Source: Bacteroides congonensis (GTDB lineage Bacteria; Bacteroidota; Bacteroidia; Bacteroidales; Bacteroidaceae). Taken from it: DNA of 64,000 bases. The stretch covers positions 574,301-638,300 of the forward strand of contig NZ_FQXY01000008.1 in the NCBI RefSeq assembly GCF_900130125.1. The letters are read 5' to 3'. This document shows, in pieces, positions 26,307 through 35,320 of this stretch. Position numbers and translations under genes: made by a program. A model generated the notes under the pieces. That model had not been told where the DNA came from. It saw only the letters and a program-made list of their open reading frames with translations, and made no database searches. Within the stretch, counting starts at the first letter, position 1. Each line of letters opens with the position of its first letter.

Positions 26307-27085
26307 TTTTCTTCTTCGGGCTTTTCTTCATTCAGCCCATTACCTTTGTTTTCGGATTCGGGGGAGAAGATATTGGAACTGTCGGTTTTGATGTTGTCGT
26401 TTTGATTTTCGCTTTTATTGATATTGCGCATCCATGCATCGGATGCTTCCGGATTTTGCTTCTGCTTGTAACCTATAATCCATTGCCCGATGCCCATAAA
26501 TGCAACTAGCAGTCCGATAGTTCCGATTCCGAATTCTCCTGTAATTGCCCAAAGGAAGATGAAAAGTCCGATACCGGTAAATGTGTTTTTGATACCTTGT
26601 GAGCATGGGTCGGCAGGTTTGTTTTCCCGGATAAAGTCTGCCGGCAACGGTTGTCCTGTCGCAAGTGCCTGTTCGGCAAGGCGATAGCGTGCCTTCCGGT
26701 TCTTGTAGCGGAAGAAGAAGACTATGAACAGGATCAATACTGGCGAGCCGAATACAGAGATTATAGCTATGATCGGTATTAAAAGGCCGCTAACGGCATT
26801 TTCGAAATCGTAGAATGGAAAGTCATCGTCATCCGTATTGATTGAGAAACTGGCGCTACCGTGACTCACACTGCTTGAGTCAGCGTCAATGTCGGTGGAA
26901 TCAGCATCCGTAGCGTCTATGCCAACCACTGTTACAGCAGTGTTATTCGCGTTTGCTTTGTTGCTTTTCTTTACGCTGACTTTTACGTTTCCAACAGAAT
27001 CTTGTACGACAGTCGTATTATTTTGGGCGATAGCCAATGTGCAAGTGGTCAGTACGACCATCAATGCAAGTAGAAAATTCTTCAT
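26303..27085 (-). CDS. exported/membrane protein of the sigma operon
   Basis: 260 residues: signal peptide (MKNFLLALMVVLTTCTLAIA), a Ser/Asp-rich periplasmic part of about 85 residues (many DADSTD-like runs), then three membrane helices (about 101-126, 171-187, 190-205) and a polar, Asn/Lys/Glu-rich C-terminus. It resembles Bacteroidetes DUF6249-type proteins. Placed first in the operon before the ECF sigma factor; a sensor role is possible but not shown. Confidence 0.75.
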   Translation of the reverse strand: MKNFLLALMVVLTTCTLAIAQNNTTVVQDSVGNVKVSVKKSNKANANNTAVTVVGIDATDADSTDIDADSSSVSHGSASFSINTDDDDFPFYDFENAVSGLLIPIIAIISVFGSPVLILFIVFFFRYKNRKARYRLAEQALATGQPLPADFIRENKPADPCSQGIKNTFTGIGLFIFLWAITGEFGIGTIGLLVAFMGIGQWIIGYKQKQNPEASDAWMRNINKSENQNDNIKTDSSNIFSPESENKGNGLNEEKPEEEK

Positions 27086-27159
27086 ATAAATAGTTTTTTT
27101 ATTTGTTTCTTTGTCTGTTAGACGTAGTTAATATCCAGGAAAGTTGCAAAGAGACGAAA

Positions 27160-27167
27160 TATTTTTG
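27160..27167 (+). promoter_or_regulatory. -7 promoter box of the rRNA methylase gene
   Basis: TATTTTTG, 26 bases before the start at 27194. Confidence 0.5.
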
Positions 27168-27193
27168 ATATTTGCGAAAATTAATAAACGAAA

Positions 27194-28648
27194 ATGAATT
27201 TACCCGCTTCTTTCATAGATTACACCCGCTCTTTATTGGGCGACGAAGAATACGACAAACTGGCTGCTGCCTTGCAACAGGAACCGCCTGTCAGCATAAG
27301 GTTGAATAAGTTGAGAATGGACTCTCAACTTCTCCCGGTTCCCTGGTCATCTGAGGGATTTTATCTCGATGAGCGTCTTACTTTTACGTTCGATCCTTTG
27401 TTTCATGCAGGCTGCTATTATGTTCAGGAAGCCTCTTCCATGTTTGTAGAACAGGTGCTTCGGCAATACGTCACAGAACCGGTGGTGATGCTGGACTTAT
27501 GCGCTGCTCCCGGTGGAAAATCGACTCATGCCCGCAGTGTGCTTCCTGAAGGAAGTCTGCTGGTTGCCAATGAAGTTATCAGAAACCGTTCGCAGATTTT
27601 GGCGGAGAATCTGACTAAGTGGGGACACCCGGATGTCGTTGTAACTAATAATGACCCTGCTGATTTTTCATCTTTGCCCTCTTTCTTTGACGTGATTTTG
27701 ACTGATGTTCCCTGTTCGGGCGAAGGTATGTTCCGCAAAGACCCGGTGGCGGTTGAAGAATGGAGTCCGGAAAATGTAGCGATATGCTGGCAACGGCAAC
27801 GGAGAATTATCGCAGATATCTGGCCTAGCTTGAAGCCCGGTGGAATCCTTATATATAGTACATGTACTTATAATACAAAAGAAGACGAAGAAAATGTTCG
27901 TTGGATTCAGCAAGAATTTGGGGCAGAACCGTTGGCTCTTGAGGTAGGGAAGGACTGGAATATTACAGGAAATCTTTTGCGGGACGAATCTAACAATTCT
28001 GAGAACTCTGTGCAAGAAGCACCGGTCTATCATTTCTTCCCTCATAAAACCAAAGGCGAAGGCTTTTTCTTAGCCGCCCTTCGCAAACCGGAAACGGAAG
28101 AAGACGCTACACCCGCCTTTTCTTTTGCTAAAGGCAAAACTGCAAAGAAAAAGGACAGGAAAGGCGGAGCAACGCCGTCACTTGTCACCAAAGAACATCT
28201 GAATATGGCTAAGAACTGGTTGAATGAAGAAAAATCCGCCGGTTATCTGTTATCCACAGAAGGAACAACTATTCAAATCTTTCCGCAACAATACACTGAC
28301 GAACTGGCGGCCATGAAGCAAAGCCTGAAAATCGTGTCGGCAGGTGTCGGAGTGGGAGAGGTGAAAGGAAAAGATTTAATCCCCGGCCATGCTTTGGCAA
28401 TGAGTTCCGCACTGTTGCGCCGCGAAGCTTTTGCAACCGAAGAAGTAACTTACGAACAAGCGATTGCCTACTTACGGAAAGAGGCCATTACCTTATCGGC
28501 AACAGCCCCTCGCGGTTATGTTTTACTTACCTATCGGAATATCCCTCTCGGCTTCGTAAAGAATATCGGCAACCGTGCAAATAATCTTTATCCGCAAGAG
28601 TGGCGTATCCGTAGCGGATATTTACCGGATGAGATAAAAACGTTATAG
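27194..28648 (+). CDS. RsmF/NOL1-NOP2-Sun family rRNA m5C methyltransferase
   Basis: S-adenosylmethionine-dependent cytosine-5 methylase of ribosomal RNA, 484 residues. Rossmann motif DLCAAPGGKSTHA, then DVPCSGEGMFRKDP (one of the two catalytic Cys in PCS) and YSTCTYNTKEDEENV (the second in TCT). A C-terminal RsmF-type domain (from about 300) follows with a PUA-like end. RsmF-like by length and by the GMFRKDP block, rather than RsmB. Its end overlaps the convergent tolC-like gene by six bases. Confidence 0.92.
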   Translation: MNLPASFIDYTRSLLGDEEYDKLAAALQQEPPVSIRLNKLRMDSQLLPVPWSSEGFYLDERLTFTFDPLFHAGCYYVQEASSMFVEQVLRQYVTEPVVMLDLCAAPGGKSTHARSVLPEGSLLVANEVIRNRSQILAENLTKWGHPDVVVTNNDPADFSSLPSFFDVILTDVPCSGEGMFRKDPVAVEEWSPENVAICWQRQRRIIADIWPSLKPGGILIYSTCTYNTKEDEENVRWIQQEFGAEPLALEVGKDWNITGNLLRDESNNSENSVQEAPVYHFFPHKTKGEGFFLAALRKPETEEDATPAFSFAKGKTAKKKDRKGGATPSLVTKEHLNMAKNWLNEEKSAGYLLSTEGTTIQIFPQQYTDELAAMKQSLKIVSAGVGVGEVKGKDLIPGHALAMSSALLRREAFATEEVTYEQAIAYLRKEAITLSATAPRGYVLLTYRNIPLGFVKNIGNRANNLYPQEWRIRSGYLPDEIKTL

Positions 28649-29836
28649 TTTACTCTTGTAAATCCGTGCCATCGCCTTCTGATACTGATTTTCCAGTTGC
28701 AGATAGTTCTGGTGGCTTTGGTAGATTACAGATACTTCTACGAAGTACTCAATCATGCTGATTTGTCCGCCGGTCAACGCCTGCTTCAACAATGCCAGGT
28801 CTTGTTGTGACTGGAAAGTCTTGCTGTATTCTTCCATCGAAGCGTGCAATGCCTTGGCTTCGCGGTAAAGCTGTGCCAGTTCGGATTCCACTTGCAATGT
28901 TGCGTTATCCTTTTGCAAGTCGATATTCAGCGCCTGCGCTTTGGCAATCTTCACCTTATTCCGGTTCTCGAAAAGCGGGAAAGAAAAGCCGACTACCACG
29001 CCATTGAACGGTACTCCCGTTTCTGTATTCCGTCGGTACCCCAGCTCCAACTTCGGCAACCATTGGGACTTATTGACAGCAATCTGTTTGCGGGCAACCA
29101 AACTTTCGTTGCCGAGAGCCATCAACGTGCGGTCTGCGGACATCATTTCGGATTTCAGAATCTGATAGTCAGACGGGAAAGGTACAGACGGGTATTGGTT
29201 TTCCTCGAAAACTACCGGGATATTTCCGTTCAACGTATTCAGCTCCTGCAATTTATTGCGAAGTGCCGTTTCGTTCAGCGACGTTTCCGTCTTGACGTTC
29301 AGCAATTCCAGATTAATCTTGTTCGTCTCGAGCGCATTCGCATCCCCTGTTTGCAGACGTTTGGCATACATCTTCGCAAGCTCTTCCGCATTGCGAAGAC
29401 GTTCTTCCAATATATTTTTCTGCTGACGGAGCATAATAATATCCAGACAAAGTTCTTTCGCCAGTAATAACTTCTCCTGGCGGAAAACATCTGCCTGACT
29501 GTCATAAGCTCCCGCTTTCAAGCGGTTCAACTTATTGCGTGTCACGTATAAACTCGGAAAATCGAAGCTCTGTGAAACAACCAGTTCACCGATTGTCTCA
29601 CTCTTATCCTTCGACCCCCAAAGATGCGCATAGGAAAGTGTAGGATCCGGCAGATTATTATCCGTTTTAGCTTCCAGTTTTTGCGACTGAATCAGTTGCC
29701 CGTTCGCCTGCAACTCCTTATTATTTGTTTCTATATTTTTTAAAACTTGGTCTATGCTGCTCTGCGCCTGCATATTGCCTGTCAGGGCAAAGAACACAGT
29801 GACAGCGAAAGAGCCTATAATGATAATTCGTTTCAT
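28643..29836 (-). CDS. TolC-family outer-membrane protein of a metal efflux pump
   Basis: Outer-membrane channel (CusC/CzcC type), 397 residues, with a signal peptide (about 1-24) and two long alpha-helical repeats typical of the family (QVLKNIETNNKELQANGQLI; later repeats of Leu/Ala/Glu/Gln-rich helices). Last gene of an adaptor-pump-channel series on the minus strand. The pump gene ends 162 bases upstream; a dispersed hairpin and part of the 44-bp repeat lie in between. Confidence 0.88.
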   Translation of the reverse strand: MKRIIIIGSFAVTVFFALTGNMQAQSSIDQVLKNIETNNKELQANGQLIQSQKLEAKTDNNLPDPTLSYAHLWGSKDKSETIGELVVSQSFDFPSLYVTRNKLNRLKAGAYDSQADVFRQEKLLLAKELCLDIIMLRQQKNILEERLRNAEELAKMYAKRLQTGDANALETNKINLELLNVKTETSLNETALRNKLQELNTLNGNIPVVFEENQYPSVPFPSDYQILKSEMMSADRTLMALGNESLVARKQIAVNKSQWLPKLELGYRRNTETGVPFNGVVVGFSFPLFENRNKVKIAKAQALNIDLQKDNATLQVESELAQLYREAKALHASMEEYSKTFQSQQDLALLKQALTGGQISMIEYFVEVSVIYQSHQNYLQLENQYQKAMARIYKSKL

Positions 29837-29881
29837 ACTTTCTTGTTTTTTTATTATATATCACGTTAAATGATAATTTTT

Positions 29882-29951
29882 AGGCACGGATTACGCGGAT
29901 TTCACGGTTTTAGGAAATGCGGTTTATAAAACAATCGTGTAATCCGTGCCT
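29882..29951. repeat. dispersed intergenic hairpin element, copy 1
   Basis: AGGCACGGATTACGCG (29882-29897) pairs with CGTGTAATCCGTGCCT (29936-29951) with one mismatch. The same arms recur at 62880-62954. Confidence 0.75.
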
Positions 29952-29964
29952 GAAATGCCTTCAT

Positions 29965-30094
29965 GCCGCAAGGAAATCTTGCTCCAGCGTTACGCTGACT
30001 ACTTTGGTGCCGCAGGGGAACTTTGCTCCAACACTACGCTGGCTCCATCGGTGCCGCAAGGAAACTTTGCTCCGGCGCTACGCCGGTGGTGCAT
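29965..30094. repeat. 44-bp tandem repeat, three units
   Basis: Units begin with GCCGCA at 29965, 30009 and 30053, exactly 44 bases apart. Each has an internal dyad (CAGCGTTACGCTG in unit 1, CCGGCGCTACGCCGG in unit 3, with matching changes on both sides). The second and third units form the last codons of the RND pump gene. Confidence 0.85.
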
Positions 30095-33000
30095 TAGTAG
30101 GTAAACAATCGGGACGATGAAACCGTTCAGGAATGTAGACGTTAACAGTCCGCCCAAGATAACTTTGGCCATCGGACTCTGTATTTCGTTGCCCGGCAAA
30201 TCACCGCCCAAAGCCAACGGAATCAATGCCAGCGCGGAAGACAAAGCCGTCATCAAAATTGGATTCAAACGGTCGAGAGAGCCTTGAATCACACTGTCGT
30301 AGACATTCAGCCCCTCTTCCTGTTGCAGATGGTTGTAATGACTAATCAGCAACATACCGTTGCGAGTCGCGATACCAAACAGAGAGATAAAACCGATGAT
30401 GGCGGGGATACTGACCTCACCTGTCGTAATCACCAGTGCGAAAACACCGCCAATCAACGCGAGCGGCAGATTCAGCAAAATAACTCCCGACTCCTTTACA
30501 CTGCGGAACTCATGGTAAAGCAATAAGAAAATGACAGCAATACTGATAAACGAAGTCAGCGCCAACGTCCGGCTGGCCGCCTGTTCACTCTCGAACTGTC
30601 CACCATACTCGATATGATACCCTTCGGGTAACTGCACCGACGAATCAATCTCTTTCTGAATATCATTCACCACACTGCGCAAGTCACGGTCGGCTACATT
30701 GGCAGAAATCACGATTTTCCGTTTCACATTCTCGCGGTTGATGGTATTCGGGCCCATGGCCGATACCACTTCCGCCACATAACTCAAAGGAACTTTGCGG
30801 CCATCATTCGTATCCACCATCAGATTGCGAATCTTCTCCATCTCGTCACGAGCATCATCCTTCACCTTCACAATCAGGTCGAAACTCTTCCCCTGCTCGT
30901 AAACTTGCGAAATCACCTTTCCCGCCAAAGCCACATTGACATATTCCGAAAACTCCGGCAACGTAATCCCGAACTTGGCCAACATCTCCCGTTTCGGCTG
31001 AATTTTCAACTGCGGACGCTCAATCTGCTGTTCCACATTCAAATCCGCCACACCGGGAATATCACTGATAGCCTCTTTTATCTGATTGCCCAACGAGAAC
31101 ATCTTGTTCAAATCATCTCCGAACAACTTAATCGCGATATTCGCCTTCGTCCCGGACAGCATAGCGTCGATACGATGGCTGATAGGCTGACCGATTTCAA
31201 TATTCGCTCCCGTAATCGTCCCCAACTTCTCGCGCACCTCTGCCACCAATTCACCGCGCGGACGGTCTTTCAACTCAAACGGAGCCTCTATCTCCGACAC
31301 ATTCACGCCCAGCGCATGCTCATCCAACTCGGCACGTCCCGTTTTGCGGGCCACCGTCTGTATCTCCGGAATCGTCATCAGCAACTCTTCCGCACGCTGC
31401 CCCATTTTATTACTCTCTTCCAGCGAAATACCCGGCAGAGAACTGATATTAATAGTAAACGAACCCTCATTGAAAGAAGGAAGGAAACTGCGTCCCAGCG
31501 TAAAGAACACCCCTAACGCAACGAGAAAGAGCGCAATCGTTCCGCCCAATGTCACCCGCTTGTGTGCCAGCACCCAAGTCAGCGCCTTCCCGTAAATACC
31601 TTTCATCCAACGCGCTACAAAAGATTCTTTCAGTTCCTTATTCGTCTTGTTGCTTCCCAACAGATACGAACAAAGCACCGGAGTCAACGTCAGCGCAACC
31701 ACCGTAGAAGCAAACAGCGCCACGATAAAAGCAATCCCTAATGGCACGAGCATCCTGCCCTCCATGCCACTCAGGAAAAACAACGGCACGAAGCTGACCA
31801 CAATAATCAGCGTCGAATTAAGAATCGGCATACGTACCTCTTTCGAAGCATTGAAAACCACTTGGATTGTACTCAGCCTTTCCGCTTCCGCCTTCAATCG
31901 GTTTTCGCGTAGCCGCTTGTACACATTTTCCACATCGACAATCGCGTCATCCACCAGTGAACCGATAGCTATCGCCATACCGCCAAGGCTCATCGTGTTG
32001 ATAGTCAGACCCATGTAATGCAGCGTCAATATGGAAACCAACAACGAAAGCGGCAATGTCACCAACGAAATCAGCGTAGTCCGCACATTCGCCAGGAACA
32101 GGAACAGGACGATAACGACAAAAATACCTCCTTCCAAAAGCGACTTCTTCACATTGCCGATAGAACTTTCGATAAAACTGCTCTGACGGAAAATGTCCGT
32201 TGATACCTTTACATCCGGCGGCAGATTCTTCTGAAGGTCTTTCAAAGAAGTCTCCAATTTATCCGTCAACTCCAACGTACTGGTGGCGGGCTGCTTGGTA
32301 ACGGTCATTAGCACCGCCGGTTTGCCACGTTCCGAAGCCGTACCCAGTTTCGGGGCTTTCGGGCCGATGGTCACATTCGCGATATCTTCCAGCGTGACAG
32401 GGAAACTGTTCACCGTCTTAACCACCGCCTTACCGAGCTGTCCGGTCTGCGTGGTGGACAGTACGCCACGTACAATATATTCATTTCCAAACTCATAGAG
32501 CACACCACCGTTCGCGTTCAGGTTCATGTCCTGCGTCACGGTCATGACTTCGCCCATCGAGATGCCATAGTGGCGCATCCGTTCCGGGTCTAGCTGAATC
32601 TGATATTCTTTAATATCTCCACCGAGCACAGCCACCTGCGCCACACCACCGGTAGACAGCAGACGGGGACGGATTGTCCAGTCGGCAATCGTCCGGAGAT
32701 CAAGCATCGAAGTCGAGTCGGCAGTCAGCCCGACGATAAGCATCTCGCCCAGGATAGAAGATTGTGGGCCGAGAGTCGGCTTGCCGACGTTGACAGGCAG
32801 CGATTCGCTGACTACCGCCAGTTTTTCGCTCACAATCTGGCGGGCAAGATAAATATCCGTTCCCCAGTCGAACTCTACCCACACAACAGAAAAACCATTG
32901 GTAGAAGAAGAACGCACGCGGCGTACACCGGTAGCGCCGTTTACGGCAGTTTCAACAGGGAAAGTGACGAGTTGTTCAACTTCCTCGGCCGCCATGCCGT

Positions 33001-33160
33001 TCGCTTCGGTCATGATGACCACTGTGGGGGCGTTGAGGTCGGGGAATACGTCTACTTCCGTATGCATGGCGGTATATGTCCCCGCGATGAGCAGGAGAAT
33101 AGCCGCACAGAGCACGACCAACCGGTTGTGCAGGGAGTAATGTATAATTTTATTAAGCAT
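29999..33160 (-). CDS. CusA/CzcA family heavy-metal efflux RND transporter
   Basis: Inner-membrane proton/metal antiporter, 1053 residues, with the 12-helix RND pattern and two large periplasmic loops. The helix-4 motif GSLVDDAIVDVENV holds the acidic residues of the heavy-metal RND group. Whether it exports Cu/Ag or Co/Zn/Cd cannot be decided by eye. Between adaptor (72 bases upstream) and channel genes. The last 25-28 residues (after YLLMHH) are encoded by the 44-bp tandem repeat and look unrelated to the family, so the natural C-terminus has been overwritten. Confidence 0.93.
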   Translation of the reverse strand: MLNKIIHYSLHNRLVVLCAAILLLIAGTYTAMHTEVDVFPDLNAPTVVIMTEANGMAAEEVEQLVTFPVETAVNGATGVRRVRSSSTNGFSVVWVEFDWGTDIYLARQIVSEKLAVVSESLPVNVGKPTLGPQSSILGEMLIVGLTADSTSMLDLRTIADWTIRPRLLSTGGVAQVAVLGGDIKEYQIQLDPERMRHYGISMGEVMTVTQDMNLNANGGVLYEFGNEYIVRGVLSTTQTGQLGKAVVKTVNSFPVTLEDIANVTIGPKAPKLGTASERGKPAVLMTVTKQPATSTLELTDKLETSLKDLQKNLPPDVKVSTDIFRQSSFIESSIGNVKKSLLEGGIFVVIVLFLFLANVRTTLISLVTLPLSLLVSILTLHYMGLTINTMSLGGMAIAIGSLVDDAIVDVENVYKRLRENRLKAEAERLSTIQVVFNASKEVRMPILNSTLIIVVSFVPLFFLSGMEGRMLVPLGIAFIVALFASTVVALTLTPVLCSYLLGSNKTNKELKESFVARWMKGIYGKALTWVLAHKRVTLGGTIALFLVALGVFFTLGRSFLPSFNEGSFTINISSLPGISLEESNKMGQRAEELLMTIPEIQTVARKTGRAELDEHALGVNVSEIEAPFELKDRPRGELVAEVREKLGTITGANIEIGQPISHRIDAMLSGTKANIAIKLFGDDLNKMFSLGNQIKEAISDIPGVADLNVEQQIERPQLKIQPKREMLAKFGITLPEFSEYVNVALAGKVISQVYEQGKSFDLIVKVKDDARDEMEKIRNLMVDTNDGRKVPLSYVAEVVSAMGPNTINRENVKRKIVISANVADRDLRSVVNDIQKEIDSSVQLPEGYHIEYGGQFESEQAASRTLALTSFISIAVIFLLLYHEFRSVKESGVILLNLPLALIGGVFALVITTGEVSIPAIIGFISLFGIATRNGMLLISHYNHLQQEEGLNVYDSVIQGSLDRLNPILMTALSSALALIPLALGGDLPGNEIQSPMAKVILGGLLTSTFLNGFIVPIVYLLMHHRRSAGAKFPCGTDGASVVLEQSSPAAPK

Positions 33161-33232
33161 GATAATTCATTCGTTGAGTTATAAAAAAGGATAGATGCGC
33201 CGCAAGAAAATCCGGCTGCGGCACGTTGCCGC

Positions 33233-34510
33233 TTAATGTTCGTGGCTGTGTGCGGGAATCGCATTGCTTGCGCTTGCCAGTCTCACCTGATAAGCCCCTT
33301 CGGTCACCACGCGGTCGCCGGGCTTCACACCTGTAAGAATTTGCACACTCTTGCCATTGTCGGCACCAATCGTAACTTCTTGTTTTTTATAACCCTCCTC
33401 GTCCAGTTGCAGATATACGAAATAAATGCCCTGTTCCTCTGTCAGCGCAGTGCGCGGAAGCGAAATCACATTCTCCATCGGCGAAGAAAGTAGGAATACT
33501 TCTACAAAAGAACCGGGAATCACCTCACCTTTATTGTCAAACTCGAATGTGACAGGCACATAAAAGGAATTATCTCCGGCAGCCTTTCCGAAAGAAAGCA
33601 GTCTGCCGTTCAATGCCTTCAGTTCGTACACCTGATTATTATAAGGTGTCTGAAAGTTTGCCGAACTAATTGTACGAAGATACGTGTAATACTTCTCCGA
33701 TACCTCCGCGCGAAGGAACAGACGACGGTTCTGCGTCACACTTACCAACGGCTGGCCGATAGTCACGTAATCTCCTTCTTTCACGAGAATACTTTTCACG
33801 TATCCGGCAATAGGAGCGGTGATATTTTGTCCGATAGCCGAATGGTTCTTGGAGAGGGCTTCGTAGCTGATGCGTGCGTTTTCGTAACTCTGTTCAGCCT
33901 GCGCAAAATCCTTGTCGGATACAATCTTGTTTTGGACAAGCGCCTTCATGCGTTCGTACTCCTTCTTCGACACTTCGTAGGCGATACGTGCACGCTGCAC
34001 CGGGTCGCCGTCGGCAATGTTGTGCGAAGAAATCGTGATGAGGGGAGTGCCGTTGCCTACGCTCATTCCTTCCGTAACCTTTCCACGGAAAGAAACAACG
34101 CCGGCTACCGTAGCTACGGCAACCGATTCGTCTCCCTGGGCAGCCAGCACTTGTCCGCTCGTCTTAATCACCTGTTGGAAAGGAGCAGGCTCAACGGTAC
34201 TTACCTTCACTCCGGCTGCGTCGGCTTTCGCTTTCGGAAGAATAATTTCATCACTGTGGGCTTCTGCGCCTTCCTTGTGACTGGCGGTTGCTCCGTGGCT
34301 GTGGTCGCCGCTACATTCGCTGCCGTGGGCGCTGTGGTCGTGGCCTTCAGCTTCATGGTTGTGACCTTCCGCTTCATGATTATGACCCTCTGTCGCATGA
34401 TTATGTCCTTCCGCTTCATGTTCATGCTCGTTGTGCGTGTGTGTGACGGTGCTATTACAAGCCCCCAAGACGAACAGTCCCAGGACTCCGATAAAAATAA
34501 ATTTCTTCAT
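33233..34510 (-). CDS. periplasmic adaptor (CusB/CzcB type) with histidine-rich N-terminus
   Basis: Membrane fusion protein linking pump and channel, 425 residues. Lipoprotein signal with lipobox LGAC at 15-18. Residues 24-66 form a histidine-rich tail with a repeating seven-residue unit (EGHNHEA and variants EGHNHAT, EGHDHSA), 13 or more His, likely metal-binding. The usual biotinyl-lipoyl, hairpin and barrel domains follow (SGQVLAAQGDESVAVATVAG; YVKSILVKEGDYVTIGQPL). First gene of adaptor-pump-channel; own promoter at 34556-34563. Confidence 0.92.
   Translation of the reverse strand: MKKFIFIGVLGLFVLGACNSTVTHTHNEHEHEAEGHNHATEGHNHEAEGHNHEAEGHDHSAHGSECSGDHSHGATASHKEGAEAHSDEIILPKAKADAAGVKVSTVEPAPFQQVIKTSGQVLAAQGDESVAVATVAGVVSFRGKVTEGMSVGNGTPLITISSHNIADGDPVQRARIAYEVSKKEYERMKALVQNKIVSDKDFAQAEQSYENARISYEALSKNHSAIGQNITAPIAGYVKSILVKEGDYVTIGQPLVSVTQNRRLFLRAEVSEKYYTYLRTISSANFQTPYNNQVYELKALNGRLLSFGKAAGDNSFYVPVTFEFDNKGEVIPGSFVEVFLLSSPMENVISLPRTALTEEQGIYFVYLQLDEEGYKKQEVTIGADNGKSVQILTGVKPGDRVVTEGAYQVRLASASNAIPAHSHEH
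34340..34440. repeat. 21-bp tandem coding repeat for His-rich units
   Basis: On the minus strand the word GAAGG(T/A)CA(C/T)AA, encoding EGHNH, recurs every 21 bases within the adaptor gene, giving four to five units. The DNA repeat is close enough for copy-number change. Confidence 0.7.
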
Positions 34511-34555
34511 AAATGATATTTTCCTACTAAATTTTACTGTTTTTGATTTACGCTA

Positions 34556-34563
34556 CAAAGATA
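34556..34563 (-). promoter_or_regulatory. -7 promoter box of the metal efflux operon
   Basis: TATCTTTG on the minus strand, 45 bases before the adaptor start. Confidence 0.65.
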
Positions 34564-34574
34564 AAGTAACGCGG

Positions 34575-34591
34575 ATGCAACAGATTTGCAT
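34575..34591. promoter_or_regulatory. candidate operator ATGCAA-N5-TTGCAT
   Basis: A perfect 6+6 inverted repeat spaced by CAGAT, starting 11 bases upstream of the -7 box and covering the place of the -33 element. Its position suits a repressor or activator of the metal efflux operon. No regulator gene is adjacent. Confidence 0.4.
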
Positions 34592-34599
34592 TCACGTTT

Positions 34600-35028
34600 T
34601 TACGCAAAAACAGAGTAGGGAGGGGCGCGAAGGGAAGTGGCACGGGGAGTATCCGTACCATGCAGAGAGTCTCGGTAGACGTAGTAGTTCTTGACCCGTC
34701 TCTCTTGCGGTCGCAGTAAATGTTCTATGATTACATCCGTAAACAGGGTAGCGATGAATACGTAATCCGGGCCGCTGTCAGTGTGTATGGATGGGATAGG
34801 CGATTGAAACCTTGTCAGGCATTCGCTGTTGCAGCAGGAATCGCTTCCGGGCTGATGGTTTTGGTGGTGATGGTGATTATGCATGGGACACTGCTGTTCG
34901 ACCGGCAAGTCCTGTTTCATGCAAATCATTCCGTTGGGGTGGTGATGATGGGGAATAACTGCCGCCACCAACATGATAATGTTGATAAAAAACAGCAGAG
35001 TTACTATAATTCGTTTCTTCCCTTTCAT
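34600..35028 (-). CDS. histidine-rich membrane-anchored small protein
   Basis: 142 residues from the ATG at 35028 (MKGKKRIIVTLL). One N-terminal helix or uncleaved signal (about 5-24), then a His/Cys-rich segment (PHHHHPNGMIC, HNHHHHQNHQ, DSCCNSEC), then a polar C-terminus. A TTG at 35109 could extend it but the GAAAGG ribosome site stands right before 35028. Just upstream of the metal efflux operon with its own promoter, so it probably binds the same metal, like DUF6769-type proteins. Function otherwise unknown. Confidence 0.75.
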   Translation of the reverse strand: MKGKKRIIVTLLFFINIIMLVAAVIPHHHHPNGMICMKQDLPVEQQCPMHNHHHHQNHQPGSDSCCNSECLTRFQSPIPSIHTDSGPDYVFIATLFTDVIIEHLLRPQERRVKNYYVYRDSLHGTDTPRATSLRAPPYSVFA

Positions 35029-35130
35029 CCTTTCTTTTAGAGAAATTATTTTTTTAGTGGTTCTTTTTCCTTTTCCTGCAAGCGTTCCAGTAATTCGGTT
35101 GCTTTCCAAGTCCTGCTATATTAATGTGCA

Positions 35131-35138
35131 CAAATATA
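35131..35138 (-). promoter_or_regulatory. -7 promoter box of the small His-rich protein gene
   Basis: TATATTTG on the minus strand, about 100 bases before the ATG at 35028. Confidence 0.5.
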
Positions 35139-35212
35139 CAAATACTTTTCTTTCCTCTTCTAGCCATCACCCTCTTTTTATTATTTATTAGGGTGTTCAA
35201 AGTTGATAAGTT

Positions 35213-35313
35213 CAGACATAAGAACAAAAGAACATAAGAGTTGCGCTTAGAAAATTATTCCTGCTGTTTATTTAACTACTGTTTTAATTTTTGTTCTTAT
35301 GTTCTTCTGTCTA
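35213..35313. repeat. imperfect inverted repeat downstream of the ABC-F gene
   Basis: AGACATAAGAACAAAAGAAC near 35213 is mirrored by GTTCTTATGTTCTTCTGTCT near 35294. The arms match over about 14 bases and are AT-rich. It may act as a weak terminator; I see no gene in 35140-35320. Confidence 0.4.
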
Positions 35314-35320
35314 AAAAATA

